From assembly GCA_004321915.1 (NCBI GenBank), contig SCQE01000041.1, forward strand, positions 1 to 64,000: 64,000 bases of DNA, given 5' to 3'. The notes beneath the pieces were generated by a model. That model saw nothing but the letters and a program-made list of their open reading frames with translations, searched no databases and was not told the DNA's origin. Positions 36,251 through 47,846 of this stretch are shown here, one piece after another (the stretch's first letter is position 1; each line of letters begins with the position of its first letter). The position numbers were made by a program, and so were the translations under genes. This DNA comes from Nitrospirota bacterium (GTDB taxonomy: Bacteria; Nitrospirota; Thermodesulfovibrionia; Thermodesulfovibrionales; Dissulfurispiraceae).

Positions 36251-36370
36251 GGGAGGCGGATTATTATCACGCCTCAATTCTTTTCTACCCGTCATGCCAA
36301 AACAGGCGAAGCCTTTCTGGAGGCTGCAGAGCGTTACGGCAGGTTTATAGGCAGACCTGTTGAGATATGA
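36251..36370 (+). pseudogene. C-terminal remnant of a gene
   Basis: The frame ending TGA 36368-36370 reads IIITPQFFSTRHAKTGEAFL, then EAAERYGRFIGRPVEI, which looks like the end of a real protein. There is no start or upstream coding sequence in frame. Source gene not identified. Confidence 0.3.
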
Positions 36371-36455
36371 CACAGACAGGACACATAGTTTTTGGCCCCT
36401 AGGCAGACAACCTGAAAAGGTCGAACATAAGGCATTGGCGGAAGCATTAATATTC

Positions 36456-36492
36456 TTGACAAAAAAATATTATTAGATTATTCTAACAATAT
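36456..36492 (+). promoter_or_regulatory. arsR promoter and overlapping operator
   Basis: TTGACA (36456-36461), 17 bases, then TATTCT (36479-36484). An imperfect inverted repeat, ATATTATTAGA (36467-36477) against TCTAACAATAT (36482-36492), 10 of 11 matching, covers the -10 and runs into the ATG at 36491. The predicted transcription start falls at or next to the ATG, and there is no Shine-Dalgarno, so the message may be leaderless. Confidence 0.65.
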
Positions 36493-36829
36493 GGAACTAT
36501 CGAACTGTGCGAAAATCTTTAAAGCGTTATCGAATGAACAACGTCTGAAGATTTTTATCATGCTCTATAAAAATTGTTGCGCGCCCGAAGGGGCCAAAGT
36601 CGGCGCTGAATTCCGCATAAAAAACAACTCTTGCTGCCCAATATCAGGCACTCTGGAAAAGGCCTTTACTAAAATATGCGATTGCATGAAGCTTTCACGT
36701 TCGACGATATCGCACCATTTTAAGGAGCTGCAAAACGCAGGACTGATAACGTGCGAACGCGAAGGACAGATGTATCGCTGCAAGGTGAACAAAGAAGCCA
36801 TAGATTCCATCAAAAATTTTCTGAAGTGA
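36491..36829 (+). CDS. ArsR-family metalloregulator
   Basis: A 112-residue winged-helix repressor. The core LSNEQRLKIFIML...MKLSRSTISHHFKELQNAGLITCEREGQMYRC is typical of ArsR/SmtB proteins. It has an insertion with many cysteines before the recognition helix (KNCC, NSCCPISG, ICDC), which could bind arsenite, a heavy metal or another thiophilic ligand. Autoregulation through the palindrome at its start is very likely. A cysteine-rich mini-protein follows 64 bases downstream. Confidence 0.88.
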   Translation: MELSNCAKIFKALSNEQRLKIFIMLYKNCCAPEGAKVGAEFRIKNNSCCPISGTLEKAFTKICDCMKLSRSTISHHFKELQNAGLITCEREGQMYRCKVNKEAIDSIKNFLK

Positions 36830-36846
36830 TTTTTTTTGCCGGTCTA

Positions 36847-36864
36847 GTTCGAATGTGTTCGAAC
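36847..36864. repeat. Short perfect inverted repeat after arsR
   Basis: GTTCGAA (36847-36853), TGTG, TTCGAAC (36858-36864). It sits between arsR and the small cysteine-rich gene and may be a second operator or an RNA hairpin controlling that gene. Confidence 0.4.
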
Positions 36865-36893
36865 AATAAAAGACCGGGGAGGAGGTGAAAAGT

Positions 36894-37061
36894 ATGGAAA
36901 AAGAGTGCTGCAACTGCAAAGTTACAGAAACCGAAGACGGCTTTAAGGTTGAAGTTAAAGGAGAGGGCCTTAAAGAAATGGTCAAATCCGCCTTCAAAAA
37001 CTGCTGCGGAGAGAATGACGACAAGAAGGGATTCCAATTCTGTTGCGGGTCCGGCAAGTAA
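36894..37061 (+). CDS. Cysteine-rich 55-residue protein
   Basis: ATG 36894 follows GGGGAGGAGG. The product begins MEKECCNCKV and carries three paired-cysteine sites (ECCNC, NCCGE, FCCGSGK), seven cysteines in all, with an otherwise charged, soluble middle. Paired cysteines at both ends suggest metal or metalloid binding. It is bounded by arsR and a terminator, so the two probably form one unit. I do not recognise the family; a metal chaperone or metallothionein-like role is a guess. Confidence 0.65.
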   Translation: MEKECCNCKVTETEDGFKVEVKGEGLKEMVKSAFKNCCGENDDKKGFQFCCGSGK

Positions 37062-37086
37062 GCGCTTAACGTGCAGGCATGTTCCT

Positions 37087-37120
37087 AATAAAAGGCAGGG
37101 TGTTCACCCTGCCTTTTATT
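37087..37120. terminator. Rho-independent terminator
   Basis: A 16-bp perfect stem, AATAAAAGGCAGGGTG against CACCCTGCCTTTTATT, loop TT. The T-run makes it functional after the cysteine-rich gene, and the A-run allows use from the other side. Confidence 0.9.
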
Positions 37121-37224
37121 ATCTCACCTGATTTTACTAATATGCTCCATTATTGAAATAATATTGGAGATCGATGCAGGGAAATTCAAGAAAAAACAGA
37201 GACAAAGGCACAAGGGGGGCTTAA

Positions 37225-37668
37225 ATGGCAAGGATAGGCATTATGACATGCTCGAACGCAACACAGGATTTGGGCTGCTCGTCCGCAAGCTGTCTTGCGG
37301 ACATGAGGAAACGCAGGGGCAGGTTTGCGGATTATCCCAAGGATGATACCCTTGACCTCATAGGCATCATCAACTGCCCCGGCTGCCCCACTCTCACAGG
37401 GTCCGACAAGCTCCTGCATCGCATCAGGGCGCTTACGGAATTCAGGGTGGATGTTATACATTTCACGAATTGTGTCAAAGCGCTTTGTCCCTTCAAGAGA
37501 AAATACAAGACCTCATTGGAAGCGGCGTTTCCTCAAATCAAGGTGGTGATAGGCACTCATCAAGAGCATATTACGGACGATGAATTCAGGGAACGGGTAA
37601 AATGCCTCTTCAGCCGTCCGCGCAAAAACATGGTGGATATGATACTGAACAGAGACCTCGAAGATTAA
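37225..37668 (+). CDS. CGGC-domain putative metal-binding protein
   Basis: A 147-residue protein. MARIGIMTCSNATQDLGCSSASC, then GIINCPGCPT and FTNCVKALCPFKRKY, fit the CGGC family of small cysteine-rich proteins of unknown function. The name-giving motif here is CPGC. IGTHQEH near the end is also typical. A strong GGGGGG precedes the ATG. It lies beside arsR and a sulfite-exporter-type permease, so a metal, metalloid or sulfur theme fits. Confidence 0.75.
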   Translation: MARIGIMTCSNATQDLGCSSASCLADMRKRRGRFADYPKDDTLDLIGIINCPGCPTLTGSDKLLHRIRALTEFRVDVIHFTNCVKALCPFKRKYKTSLEAAFPQIKVVIGTHQEHITDDEFRERVKCLFSRPRKNMVDMILNRDLED

Positions 37669-37685
37669 GAAACACGCCATACTGA

Positions 37686-37718
37686 TAAGATATTGATATT
37701 AGCATTCTCAATATCTTA
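37686..37718. promoter_or_regulatory. 11-bp perfect inverted repeat upstream of the TauE/SafE gene
   Basis: TAAGATATTGA (37686-37696) and TCAATATCTTA (37708-37718), 11-base spacer. There is no T-run. It may be an operator for the permease gene that begins at 37805. Confidence 0.4.
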
Positions 37719-37804
37719 GACTTGAAAGAATTTATGCATAAGCCCGGCCGGAACACCCGACATCCCGAGAGAATGGAAACAAGAACGAGTTACGAGTATT
37801 TGAC

Positions 37805-38767
37805 ATGGAACTTTTAAACGTATCTTTCTCCGTCTCGGGTGTCGAGACCAACCTGTTTTTCCCGCCCTTGGTTGCTATGGTCATTTCGTTCTTCACATCC
37901 ATGGGAGGCGTGTCCGGGGCCTTTCTGCTGCTTCCCTTCCAGATGAGCGTGATGAATTATACGGCGCCGTCCGTAAGCGGCACCAATCATGTTTTTAATG
38001 TAACGGCCATCCCCAGCGGAGTATATCGCTATATAAAAGAGGGCCGCATGGCATGGCCTATGACATGGGTTGTGATCGCAGGCACGCTTCCGGGTGTTTT
38101 CCTCGGATACTACATAAGAGTGCTTTATCTTCCCGATCCTAGGGCCTTTAAATTCTTCGTGGGATGCGTACTGTTGTATATCGGCATACGGCTTGTCAAA
38201 GACCTCACCGTAAAGTCTAAAGATGCTGTAAATTCTCTGGAAGAAAAATTTATTACACAAACTGAAAAGACGAGAACAGGGCAAAACACAACCCTAGTGT
38301 CCGGCATCCCTGCCGATGCGGTAGTGAGAACAATATCGGTAAGCCTTAAAAAAGTAGAATACGAGTTCTGGGGCGAGAGATTTTCATTCAGCACAATAGG
38401 CATGTTCTCGCTTGCCGCAGTTGTAGGCATTATCGGCGGCGTTTACGGCATTGGCGGAGGCGCCATCATTGCGCCCTTTTGCGTGGCAGTATTTCGCCTT
38501 CCGGTATACACCATTGCCGGAGCGGCCCTTATGGGAACATTCATCACCTCTCTGGCAGGCGCTGTTTTTTTCACTGTTATTCCTTCAAGCGGCGGAATTT
38601 CGGCCATGCCCGACTGGCCTTTGGGAATACTCTTCGGGGCAGGCGGTTTCGCAGGCGTATACCTCGGGGCAAGGGCGCAAAAGTTCGTTCCGCAAAGGTT
38701 TATAAAGATCATGCTCAGCATAGTTATAATTTCGGTAGCGGCAAGGTATATCCTACAGTTCTTCTAA
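37805..38767 (+). CDS. TauE/SafE-family permease (sulfite exporter-like)
   Basis: A 320-residue polytopic membrane protein with about eight transmembrane segments in two halves. The repeats start FFPPLVAMVISFFTSMGGVSGAFLLLPF and AAVVGIIGGVYGIGGGAIIAPF, the family's twin glycine-rich motifs. A soluble linker (about 140-195) separates them. These proteins move sulfite, sulfonates or related anions. Sulfur-handling genes occur again at 61.7-64 kb. The start at 37805 has no strong Shine-Dalgarno. Confidence 0.85.
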   Translation: MELLNVSFSVSGVETNLFFPPLVAMVISFFTSMGGVSGAFLLLPFQMSVMNYTAPSVSGTNHVFNVTAIPSGVYRYIKEGRMAWPMTWVVIAGTLPGVFLGYYIRVLYLPDPRAFKFFVGCVLLYIGIRLVKDLTVKSKDAVNSLEEKFITQTEKTRTGQNTTLVSGIPADAVVRTISVSLKKVEYEFWGERFSFSTIGMFSLAAVVGIIGGVYGIGGGAIIAPFCVAVFRLPVYTIAGAALMGTFITSLAGAVFFTVIPSSGGISAMPDWPLGILFGAGGFAGVYLGARAQKFVPQRFIKIMLSIVIISVAARYILQFF

Positions 38768-38869
38768 TACGCTCATACATGCGGGAGTCAGGATAAAAAT
38801 TCTTGACAAAGATGAGAAAAGAGTGAAAACTATGATATACAAATTTCATTGACCAACAGGAGGGATGTG

Positions 38870-39252
38870 ATGAATCCGGAGGATCTCAAGTACCACAAGG
38901 AACACACTTGGGTCAAAGTTTCTGGCAAAAAAGCTACCGTAGGAATTACCGACTATGCTCAGGAATCGCTCGGCGATATTGTATATATCGATCTTCCTGA
39001 AATAGAAACTACCGTTGAAGCAGGCACTGAGATGTCCGAAATCGAATCCACAAAAGCGACCTCGTCGGTCATCGCGCCTGTAAGCGGGACCATAATCGAG
39101 ACAAACGAAAAACTCGCGGACTCGCCCGAAATCATCAATGAGGAGCCTACAGGCAAGGGCTGGATCGCGATCATAGAGTTGGAGAACGCTTCGGAACTCG
39201 ATGAACTGATGGACTCCGACGATTACGAAAGATACATTGAAGAAGAGTCTAA

Positions 39253-39256
<4 letters not shown>
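38870..39256 (+). CDS. gcvH: Glycine cleavage system H protein
   Basis: A 128-residue H protein. The ATG at 38870 follows GGAGGG. The lipoyl-lysine site is EIESTKATSSVIAPVSG, and the N-terminus PEDLKYHKEHTWV is standard. It carries the aminomethyl group between P, T and L proteins, or acts as a lipoate carrier for other complexes. The P and T proteins are absent from the window, and the gene overlaps lpd by 4 bases, so a lipoyl carrier-reductase pair is encoded together. Confidence 0.95.
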
Positions 39257-41938
<2,682 letters not shown>

Positions 41939-41951
41939 AAAGACAAACAGG

Positions 41952-42287
41952 ATGCCGTCAAACAGTAATCACAGAGACTTAAGGGAACAGGTCGCCGCAG
42001 AAAAAAAGCTGAGGAATATAGTCTTTTATTCCATAGCGGCAATAATACTCATTTATGCTGCGGCGACCCTGTTCTTCGGCGAGATGGGCTTCATCAAATT
42101 CTTCCATCTCAACAACACCAAAAAGAAACTCGAAACAGAGATTGTCCAGATAGAAAGACAGAACAGGGAACTCAAAACTCAGGTGAAGTCACTAAAAGAA
42201 GACCCGTTCTACATGGAAAAGAGGGCGAGAGAGGATTACGGCCTCGCAAAACAGGACGAGTATATTTTCAAGTTCGAAGATAAATGA
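41952..42287 (+). CDS. FtsB/DivIC-type septum formation initiator
   Basis: A 111-residue protein with a short cytoplasmic N-terminus, one transmembrane helix (about 22-42), then a coiled coil (NNTKKKLETEIVQIERQNRELKTQVKSL) and the DPFYMEKRAREDYGLAK segment typical of FtsB. It acts in the FtsQLB divisome subcomplex. The gene position after eno is conserved in many bacteria. Confidence 0.85.
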   Translation: MPSNSNHRDLREQVAAEKKLRNIVFYSIAAIILIYAAATLFFGEMGFIKFFHLNNTKKKLETEIVQIERQNRELKTQVKSLKEDPFYMEKRAREDYGLAKQDEYIFKFEDK

Positions 42288-44461
42288 GCCATACCCCTCT
42301 CTATATAGCCTTCCTGTGGCATATGCATCAGCCTTATTACAAAGACCCGTTTTCAGGGACTTTCCGCCTGCCTTGGGTAAGGCTTCACGGCACAAAAGAT
42401 TATCTCGATATGGTCAAGATACTCGAAGATTTTCCGGCCGTTCATCAGACTTTCAATATCGTCCCATCGATGCTCGAACAACTGATCGATTACACCGAAA
42501 ACAAAGCCACCGACAAATATCTCGATCTGACGCTCAAGGCCCCGGCAGACCTTACGGAGCAGGAGATGATGTTCGTAATCGAGAACTTCTTTCTCGCAAA
42601 CTGGGAAAACATGATAAAACCCTACCCTCGTTATTACGAGCTTCTGAGCAAACGCGGCTTCAGGTTCTCTAAAAACGACGCGGCCCGGATAGCTAAATAT
42701 TTCACGCACGAAGACGTCAGGGACCTGCAGGTCTTGTTCAACCTGTCATGGATAGACCCCATGTTCAAAAAAGAGGATGATTTTTTGAACAACCTCGAAC
42801 GCAAAGGCAAAAACTTCACCGAGAACGAAAAAAAACAACTTATAGAGAAGCAACTCGAAATACTAAGACGCATAATTCCGGAGTACAGGAGAATGGCGCT
42901 TTCAGGGCAGATAGAACTCTCCGTAACTCCGTTCTATCACCCCATCCTGCCGCTGCTGTGGGACACCGACTCCGCGCGTATCGGTATGCCTCAGGTCAAA
43001 CTCCCCAAGAAGCGTTTTTCCCGTCCCGAAGACGCGAAAAAACAGATATCTATGGCCATAGAATACTTTGAAAAGATGTTCTCGTATAAACCTCAAGGCA
43101 TGTGGCCGTCCGAAGGTTCTGTCAGCGAGGATGTTGTAAGGGCCATAAACAGCTCCGGCATAAAGTGGATAGCTACCGATGAAGAGGTGCTTGCGCGCTC
43201 GATAGACAAGACCATAAGAGACCACGAAGGTCTATTGCTCGATGGGCGCTCCCTGTATCGGCCGCACAAATATTCTGACGTCTCGATCTTCTTCAGGGAC
43301 CATAAGATGTCCGATCTTATAGGGTTCGTCTATTCCGGGTGGGAAACCAAAGCGGCTGTGGACGACTTTATGGCAAAGCTCGTTCACATAAAAAATTCCC
43401 TGCCCAATGACAGGCCGTATGTCATACCGATAATCCTCGACGGTGAAAACGCATGGGAATATTACAAAAATGACGGACAGGACTTCTTAAGGGCGCTCTA
43501 TTCCTGTTTAAGCGAGGACCGCCGCTTTAAAACCGTAACAATGAGCGAATACATCAACGAGCACGGCCCGGGAGATAGTCTGCATAAATTGCATGCAGGC
43601 TCATGGATCAACGCCAACTTCGGCATCTGGCTCGGGCATGAAGAGGACAACACAGCGTGGGACTATCTTTCTCAGGCGCGCGAAGACCTCGACGCATTCG
43701 TAAAAGAGAACCCTGACAAGGATGTTTCCGAAGCATGGAAATCATTGTACGCCGCTGAAGGCAGCGACTGGAACTGGTGGTACGGCGACGAACACTCTAC
43801 GGAAACCCAAGAAGACTTCGACGAACTGTTCCGGTTTAATCTGATGAATGCCTACAAAACAATAGGCAAAGACGTGCCGCCGGAACTTTTTGTCCCCATA
43901 CTGCTCGAGGACAGGGACATCGCCCCATCCGTGCAGGTCAGGGGATTCATTTATCCGAAAATCGACGGTATTGTCACAAGTTATTTCGAATGGTATCAGG
44001 CCGCAAATATCGATGTAAAAAAATCGGGCGGCAGTATGCACAAATCGGAAAGCTTTATAAAGGCGCTCTATTACGGTTTTAACAAGGACAATTTGTATAT
44101 AAGAATAGACCCGGCCAATGATTTCTCTAAAATCAAAGAGAAGCTCAAAATAGAGATAAACTTGATAGCTAACACTCCCTTTAAGCTGACCTGCGATTTA
44201 AACTCGGTCCCGCTGAAGGCGCAGGTGAAAGAAAAAGTCGCAGGTCAATGGATGGGACTCAAAGAACTCACCGCACTGGCAGCGGATGAAGTTTTTGAGA
44301 TAGAGGTCCCCTTTGAAGATATTCAGGCAAAAGAAAAGGACGAGATATCGATTTCAGTGGAGGTTTTAAAGAACGGCGATGAGCTCGAGAGGTGTCCTTG
44401 GAGGGGCCATATAACCCTTAATGTTCCGTCCCCCTATTACGAGACGATAATGTGGTATTGA
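42284..44461 (+). CDS. Glycoside hydrolase family 57 protein
   Basis: A 725-residue GH57-family enzyme. Motif 1 is FLWHMHQPYYKDPFSGTFRLPW, motif 3 MWPSEGSVSEDVVRAINSSGIKWIATDEEVL, and ILDGENAWEYY carries a catalytic acid. The C-terminal 180 residues form a separate, strand-rich domain that may bind carbohydrate. GH57 enzymes cut or rearrange alpha-1,4-glucans. No signal peptide is evident, so it probably acts on cytoplasmic glycogen-like material. Overlaps the ftsB-like gene by 4 bases. Confidence 0.9.
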   Translation: MSHTPLYIAFLWHMHQPYYKDPFSGTFRLPWVRLHGTKDYLDMVKILEDFPAVHQTFNIVPSMLEQLIDYTENKATDKYLDLTLKAPADLTEQEMMFVIENFFLANWENMIKPYPRYYELLSKRGFRFSKNDAARIAKYFTHEDVRDLQVLFNLSWIDPMFKKEDDFLNNLERKGKNFTENEKKQLIEKQLEILRRIIPEYRRMALSGQIELSVTPFYHPILPLLWDTDSARIGMPQVKLPKKRFSRPEDAKKQISMAIEYFEKMFSYKPQGMWPSEGSVSEDVVRAINSSGIKWIATDEEVLARSIDKTIRDHEGLLLDGRSLYRPHKYSDVSIFFRDHKMSDLIGFVYSGWETKAAVDDFMAKLVHIKNSLPNDRPYVIPIILDGENAWEYYKNDGQDFLRALYSCLSEDRRFKTVTMSEYINEHGPGDSLHKLHAGSWINANFGIWLGHEEDNTAWDYLSQAREDLDAFVKENPDKDVSEAWKSLYAAEGSDWNWWYGDEHSTETQEDFDELFRFNLMNAYKTIGKDVPPELFVPILLEDRDIAPSVQVRGFIYPKIDGIVTSYFEWYQAANIDVKKSGGSMHKSESFIKALYYGFNKDNLYIRIDPANDFSKIKEKLKIEINLIANTPFKLTCDLNSVPLKAQVKEKVAGQWMGLKELTALAADEVFEIEVPFEDIQAKEKDEISISVEVLKNGDELERCPWRGHITLNVPSPYYETIMWY

Positions 44462-44491
44462 TCTTCAGCATGGATTGACGACAAAACGCAT

Positions 44492-45748
44492 ATGCCCGAG
44501 ACCCTCTTCGAAAACTTCATAAGATTCGCCGAAAAACGGAAACTGTCCGAAAAGCTTTATGTCGTAGGCGGCGCCGTAAGAGACATGTTTATGAATAACG
44601 AGCTTAAGGACATCGACATAGCGTTTATAGGCAATGCCCTCGAATTGGCAAAGGATTTCGCATCCGAAGCCGAAGCGTCCTATGTTCTGCTCGATGAAGA
44701 TTTTTCGGTAGCAAGGGTGGTAAAAGGCAATCAGGTCATAGATCTGGCCAATATGAGATACGGGACCCTAGATATAGACCTGTCCGAAAGGGACCTGACC
44801 ATAAACGCGATGGCCTTACCTTTACGATTCGCCGCAACCCGGAATATCGAAGAGATCATCGATCCGCTGAACGGCCTTGCGGACATAAAGAACAGGGTCA
44901 TACGGATGGTCGCGGATGAGAATTTTATGAAGGACCCGCTGCGAATGCTGCGTGTTTACAGGTTTGCCGCAATACTGGGCTATTCTATAGAAGACAAAAC
45001 AAGGGAGGCCGTAAGGGCCTTTGCCCCGATGCTCACCTCTGTTCCGGGCGAAAGAATAGCCGAAGAACTCAGGCATATATTTAAAAACGACGAGTCGTGC
45101 AATATGCTTTCGTTAATGGCCGAAGACGGGTTGTTTCAAAAGGTCTTCGCCAAATGCGACCCCAAACAGGCATTGGATTTATACTGCGGGGTCGAAGAGA
45201 TGCTTGATCCATCAAGCAATAACTTGACAGCTTCGACCAAAGATTTTGTCAAGACAAATCCTGTTATGATCTGCCTTAAGCTGTCGACTTTGTTCCAATC
45301 CGAAAAAAACATTGTCGCATTCTCATCGGCCATGAAAATTTCACGTCAGGAAGCCGAACTGACAAAACGGTATTTTTGCGGCAGAAACCTGCTTGCAGAT
45401 TTACGCGTTAAAGACGCGGCGCCCGACTCGAAAGAGGCCGTAGGCTTCCTGATAAAATTCAGGCATGACATATATCCGTTATCGGTATTGGCGACGGCCA
45501 TGGACAGAGGAATATCGGATTATTGCAAAGGCCTTATATCCTTCTATGAAACCGTTTTCAAAAAGAGAGAATCGCTTTTGCCGCTCATTAACGGCTATGA
45601 CATAAAAAAAGAATTCGCACTTAAAGCATCGCCTCTCTTCAAAAAGATCCTAGACGCAATCGAGCTCGGCGTATTGGAAGGCAATATTGCCGAAAGGGAA
45701 CAGGCGCTGTCGCTTGCCCGCGAAGTCATAAACAGGAATATGATTTAA
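44492..45748 (+). CDS. CCA-adding enzyme / poly(A) polymerase-type tRNA nucleotidyltransferase
   Basis: A 418-residue class II nucleotidyltransferase. LYVVGGAVRDMFMNNELKDIDIAF holds the G-G-x-V-R-D and D-x-D motifs. RDLTINAMALPL follows, then PLRMLRVYRFAAILGY, the tRNA-head motif. The C-terminal half is helical and lacks a clear HD site. It adds or repairs the 3' CCA end of tRNA, or polyadenylates RNA. These two activities cannot be separated by eye. Confidence 0.85.
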   Translation: MPETLFENFIRFAEKRKLSEKLYVVGGAVRDMFMNNELKDIDIAFIGNALELAKDFASEAEASYVLLDEDFSVARVVKGNQVIDLANMRYGTLDIDLSERDLTINAMALPLRFAATRNIEEIIDPLNGLADIKNRVIRMVADENFMKDPLRMLRVYRFAAILGYSIEDKTREAVRAFAPMLTSVPGERIAEELRHIFKNDESCNMLSLMAEDGLFQKVFAKCDPKQALDLYCGVEEMLDPSSNNLTASTKDFVKTNPVMICLKLSTLFQSEKNIVAFSSAMKISRQEAELTKRYFCGRNLLADLRVKDAAPDSKEAVGFLIKFRHDIYPLSVLATAMDRGISDYCKGLISFYETVFKKRESLLPLINGYDIKKEFALKASPLFKKILDAIELGVLEGNIAEREQALSLAREVINRNMI

Positions 45749-45822
45749 ATCATATTAATCAGGAATAAAAATGTTTTATGATTTAATCACAGCTTAGTGG
45801 GGCAAGCCCACATAATCTCCCC

Positions 45823-45851
45823 AGGGACTCTCTACTCCCCAGAGAGTCCCT
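45823..45851. other. 11-bp perfect hairpin between genes
   Basis: AGGGACTCTCT (45823-45833), loop ACTCCCC, AGAGAGTCCCT (45841-45851), ending 9 bases before the next ATG. There is no long T-run (TACCCCTTTT follows). It may weakly terminate the CCA-enzyme transcript or cover the start of the Fe-S gene, which has no Shine-Dalgarno. Confidence 0.55.
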
Positions 45852-45860
45852 ACCCCTTTT

Positions 45861-46868
45861 ATGAATACTGAAAAAACAGACCGCCCTCAGATAAGAAAAA
45901 TCAGATACGCCGTACAATGGACGATCTTTCTGCTCGTCGTTTTTGCCGGATACAGGTTTGCGGTCTTCGTGGACGCAATCGAAAAGGGTAATTTGCCTGC
46001 TTTTCAGCGCCCGCCTTCGGTCGAGGGTTTTCTGCCGATAGGAGGCCTTATGTCGCTTAAACTCTGGGCCGCAACCGGCATCTTCGATCCGATACATCCG
46101 GCCGCCCCTGTAATACTCTTTGCCGCGCTCACACTCTCTTTTGTATTCAGAAAGGCCTTTTGCGGCTGGATATGTCCGGTAGGGACTTTCTCCGAGGCCG
46201 CTTGGAAAACAGGGCAAAAGGTATTAGGAAGGACATACCGGATCCCTAAATACGCGGATTACGCCCTGCGTTCGCTCAAATATCTGCTGCTGGCATTTTT
46301 CATGTTTATTATCGTTGTGAAAATGTCGCCGCCGCAGATCATTTCATTTCTAGAAACGCCTTACTGGAAGGTAGCCGACATCAAGATGCTGAAGTTTTTT
46401 ACCGAAATGTCCACGACATCGAAGATCACACTCTCGGCGCTCGTAATACTCTCCCTCTTTTATAAAAACTTCTGGTGCAGGTATCTATGCCCTTACGGGG
46501 CCTTGGCAGGACTGTTCGGCAGCGCAGGCCCGGTCAGAATAAAAAGAGACCCCGACCGCTGCATTCAGTGCGGTCTTTGCGCAAAAAACTGCCCTTCGCT
46601 GCTGCCTGTCAATAAGAAAGAGAACGTAAAATCTCCTGAATGCACCGCTTGCCTCACCTGCGTCAGTTATTGTCCTGCAAAAGGAGCGCTGGATATTTCG
46701 ATATTAGGCCGGAAAACTTTCAGGCCCGAAATATTCATATTACTCGCGCTAACGCTTTTTTACGGAATAATCGCGGCCGCAATGCTGACGGGCAAATGGC
46801 ATTCATCCATAAGCGTCGCGGAACTTCACTCTCTGACGCCTTTTCTCGAAAGACTCGCCCACCCTTAG
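45861..46868 (+). CDS. NapH/CcoG-like membrane 4Fe-4S protein
   Basis: A 335-residue membrane iron-sulfur protein. Four or five transmembrane helices are interleaved with the motifs FCGWICPVGTF and FWCRYLCPYGALAG. Two ferredoxin-type clusters follow, CIQCGLCAKNCPS and CTACLTCVSYCPA, before a last C-terminal helix. Proteins of this type pass electrons from quinol to periplasmic reductases. The usual partner genes (NapG, NosZ, cytochrome oxidase maturation) are not next to it. Confidence 0.85.
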   Translation: MNTEKTDRPQIRKIRYAVQWTIFLLVVFAGYRFAVFVDAIEKGNLPAFQRPPSVEGFLPIGGLMSLKLWAATGIFDPIHPAAPVILFAALTLSFVFRKAFCGWICPVGTFSEAAWKTGQKVLGRTYRIPKYADYALRSLKYLLLAFFMFIIVVKMSPPQIISFLETPYWKVADIKMLKFFTEMSTTSKITLSALVILSLFYKNFWCRYLCPYGALAGLFGSAGPVRIKRDPDRCIQCGLCAKNCPSLLPVNKKENVKSPECTACLTCVSYCPAKGALDISILGRKTFRPEIFILLALTLFYGIIAAAMLTGKWHSSISVAELHSLTPFLERLAHP

Positions 46869-46874
46869 CGCTAC

Positions 46875-47183
46875 TCAGTAGATGACAGGACAATGCAAAT
46901 GCTCCCTAGGCGAGAAAGAATACTCCCCTAGGCGGTCAGTTTCCCACAGTCCCAGCAAGACAGGCCTTTTGCCGAGTTTTTCGGAGATCCTGAAAGCCGT
47001 GCAAAAGACCTCGATAAACGAATTGTCCATATCCGTAACAGCTCCGAAGTCGAAAAAGACCCGGTCATGATCGCTTATGTATTTCATTAGAACATTTTTC
47101 ATTTCCTGCGTGTTGTCGTGCGACAGACTGCCGCGAAACACAAGTATGCTCACATCATCCGATTTCTTAAAGGCCCAGCTCAT
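46875..47183 (-). CDS. STAS-domain-like small protein
   Basis: A 102-residue protein with the strand-helix pattern of STAS/anti-sigma-antagonist domains (VSILVFRGSLSHDNTQEMKNVL and DRVFFDFGAVTDMDNSFIEVFC). The Asp-Ser pair (DMDNS) occupies the place of the usual phospho-serine loop. The last 25 residues diverge. Overlaps the upstream gene by 4 bases. Role unknown; probably a regulator or partner of a signalling complex. Confidence 0.6.
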   Translation of the reverse strand: MSWAFKKSDDVSILVFRGSLSHDNTQEMKNVLMKYISDHDRVFFDFGAVTDMDNSFIEVFCTAFRISEKLGKRPVLLGLWETDRLGEYSFSPREHLHCPVIY

Positions 47184-47413
47184 GCCGCTACACCCCGCCT
47201 GTCTTTATGTTTGGACGCCATACAGGGACCGGTCCCCACGCCGAGCATTCCGATCAACCTGTCCTTTTCGGACTGGACCATGCCGGCCACGGACGCGTAC
47301 CTGTCGAACCATTGTCCTTTGAAAAACTTGATGCTTTCTTCCTTCTCATGGGGGTTCCAAAGATCACATATTGACTGCATAATCACCGCCTCGGCAAGCG
47401 TCCGGGCTCCCAT
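47180..47413 (-). CDS. Small protein of unknown function, coupled to the STAS gene
   Basis: A protein of about 77 residues starting at 47413, chosen because GGGAGG lies 7 bases before this ATG; a longer frame from 47527 has no ribosome site. It includes the segment LAEAVIMQSICDLWNPHEKE. No family recognised. It is divergent from the sensor kinase and lies across a 433-base gap that carries the enhancer and sigma-54 promoter. Confidence 0.45.
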   Translation of the reverse strand: MGARTLAEAVIMQSICDLWNPHEKEESIKFFKGQWFDRYASVAGMVQSEKDRLIGMLGVGTGPCMASKHKDRRGVAA

Positions 47414-47638
47414 AAGCATACCTCCCTTATTACCTTTGTTATATTCTCCTCCCCGGAGGAGAGATGGTTTCGCGGTACTCCGGAAATATTCATCGATGAC
47501 ATTTAAGCAAAAGCGATGCCAGAACATAGAATTTCAATAAATCAACAAGTTGTATGCTTGCAATATTATATTCAGGCATTATGAACAGGTTATACTGAAT
47601 GACGGAAGCTCATTTTAATTCATTCTTTCTTTTGTGCC

Positions 47639-47733
47639 GGTCCATAATGACCGGTCCAAAATGGAAAGATTTCCATTCTTATGCCGAACAAACACTGAAT
47701 TTCATATAGTTAATCTACAGGCATGACCTTTGC
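47639..47733 (+). promoter_or_regulatory. Sigma-54 promoter with tandem enhancer sites, before the sensor kinase
   Basis: GGTCCATAATGACC (47639-47652; with flanks a perfect CCGGTC-N6-GACCGG palindrome) is followed directly by GGTCCAAAATGGAA (47653-47666). After 53 bases comes GGCATGACCTTTGC (47720-47733), which has GG and GC ten bases apart as sigma-54 promoters need. The gap 47414-47846 holds nothing else that I see. Confidence 0.8.
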
Positions 47734-47846
47734 TTGTTATGTATCCATAAGAAAAATAGTTGTAACGACCCTTGACGAATATTGTTTAGGTGCCAATTTG
47801 ATATAATTGCTTATCACACTTGTTTAATAAGGGGCCGCCGTTTTTA

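Noticed and set aside
36139-36363. A 74-codon frame starting inside the palindrome region
   Set aside because: Its composition is not protein-like and no ribosome site precedes it. The remnant frame ending at 36370 explains the coding character better.
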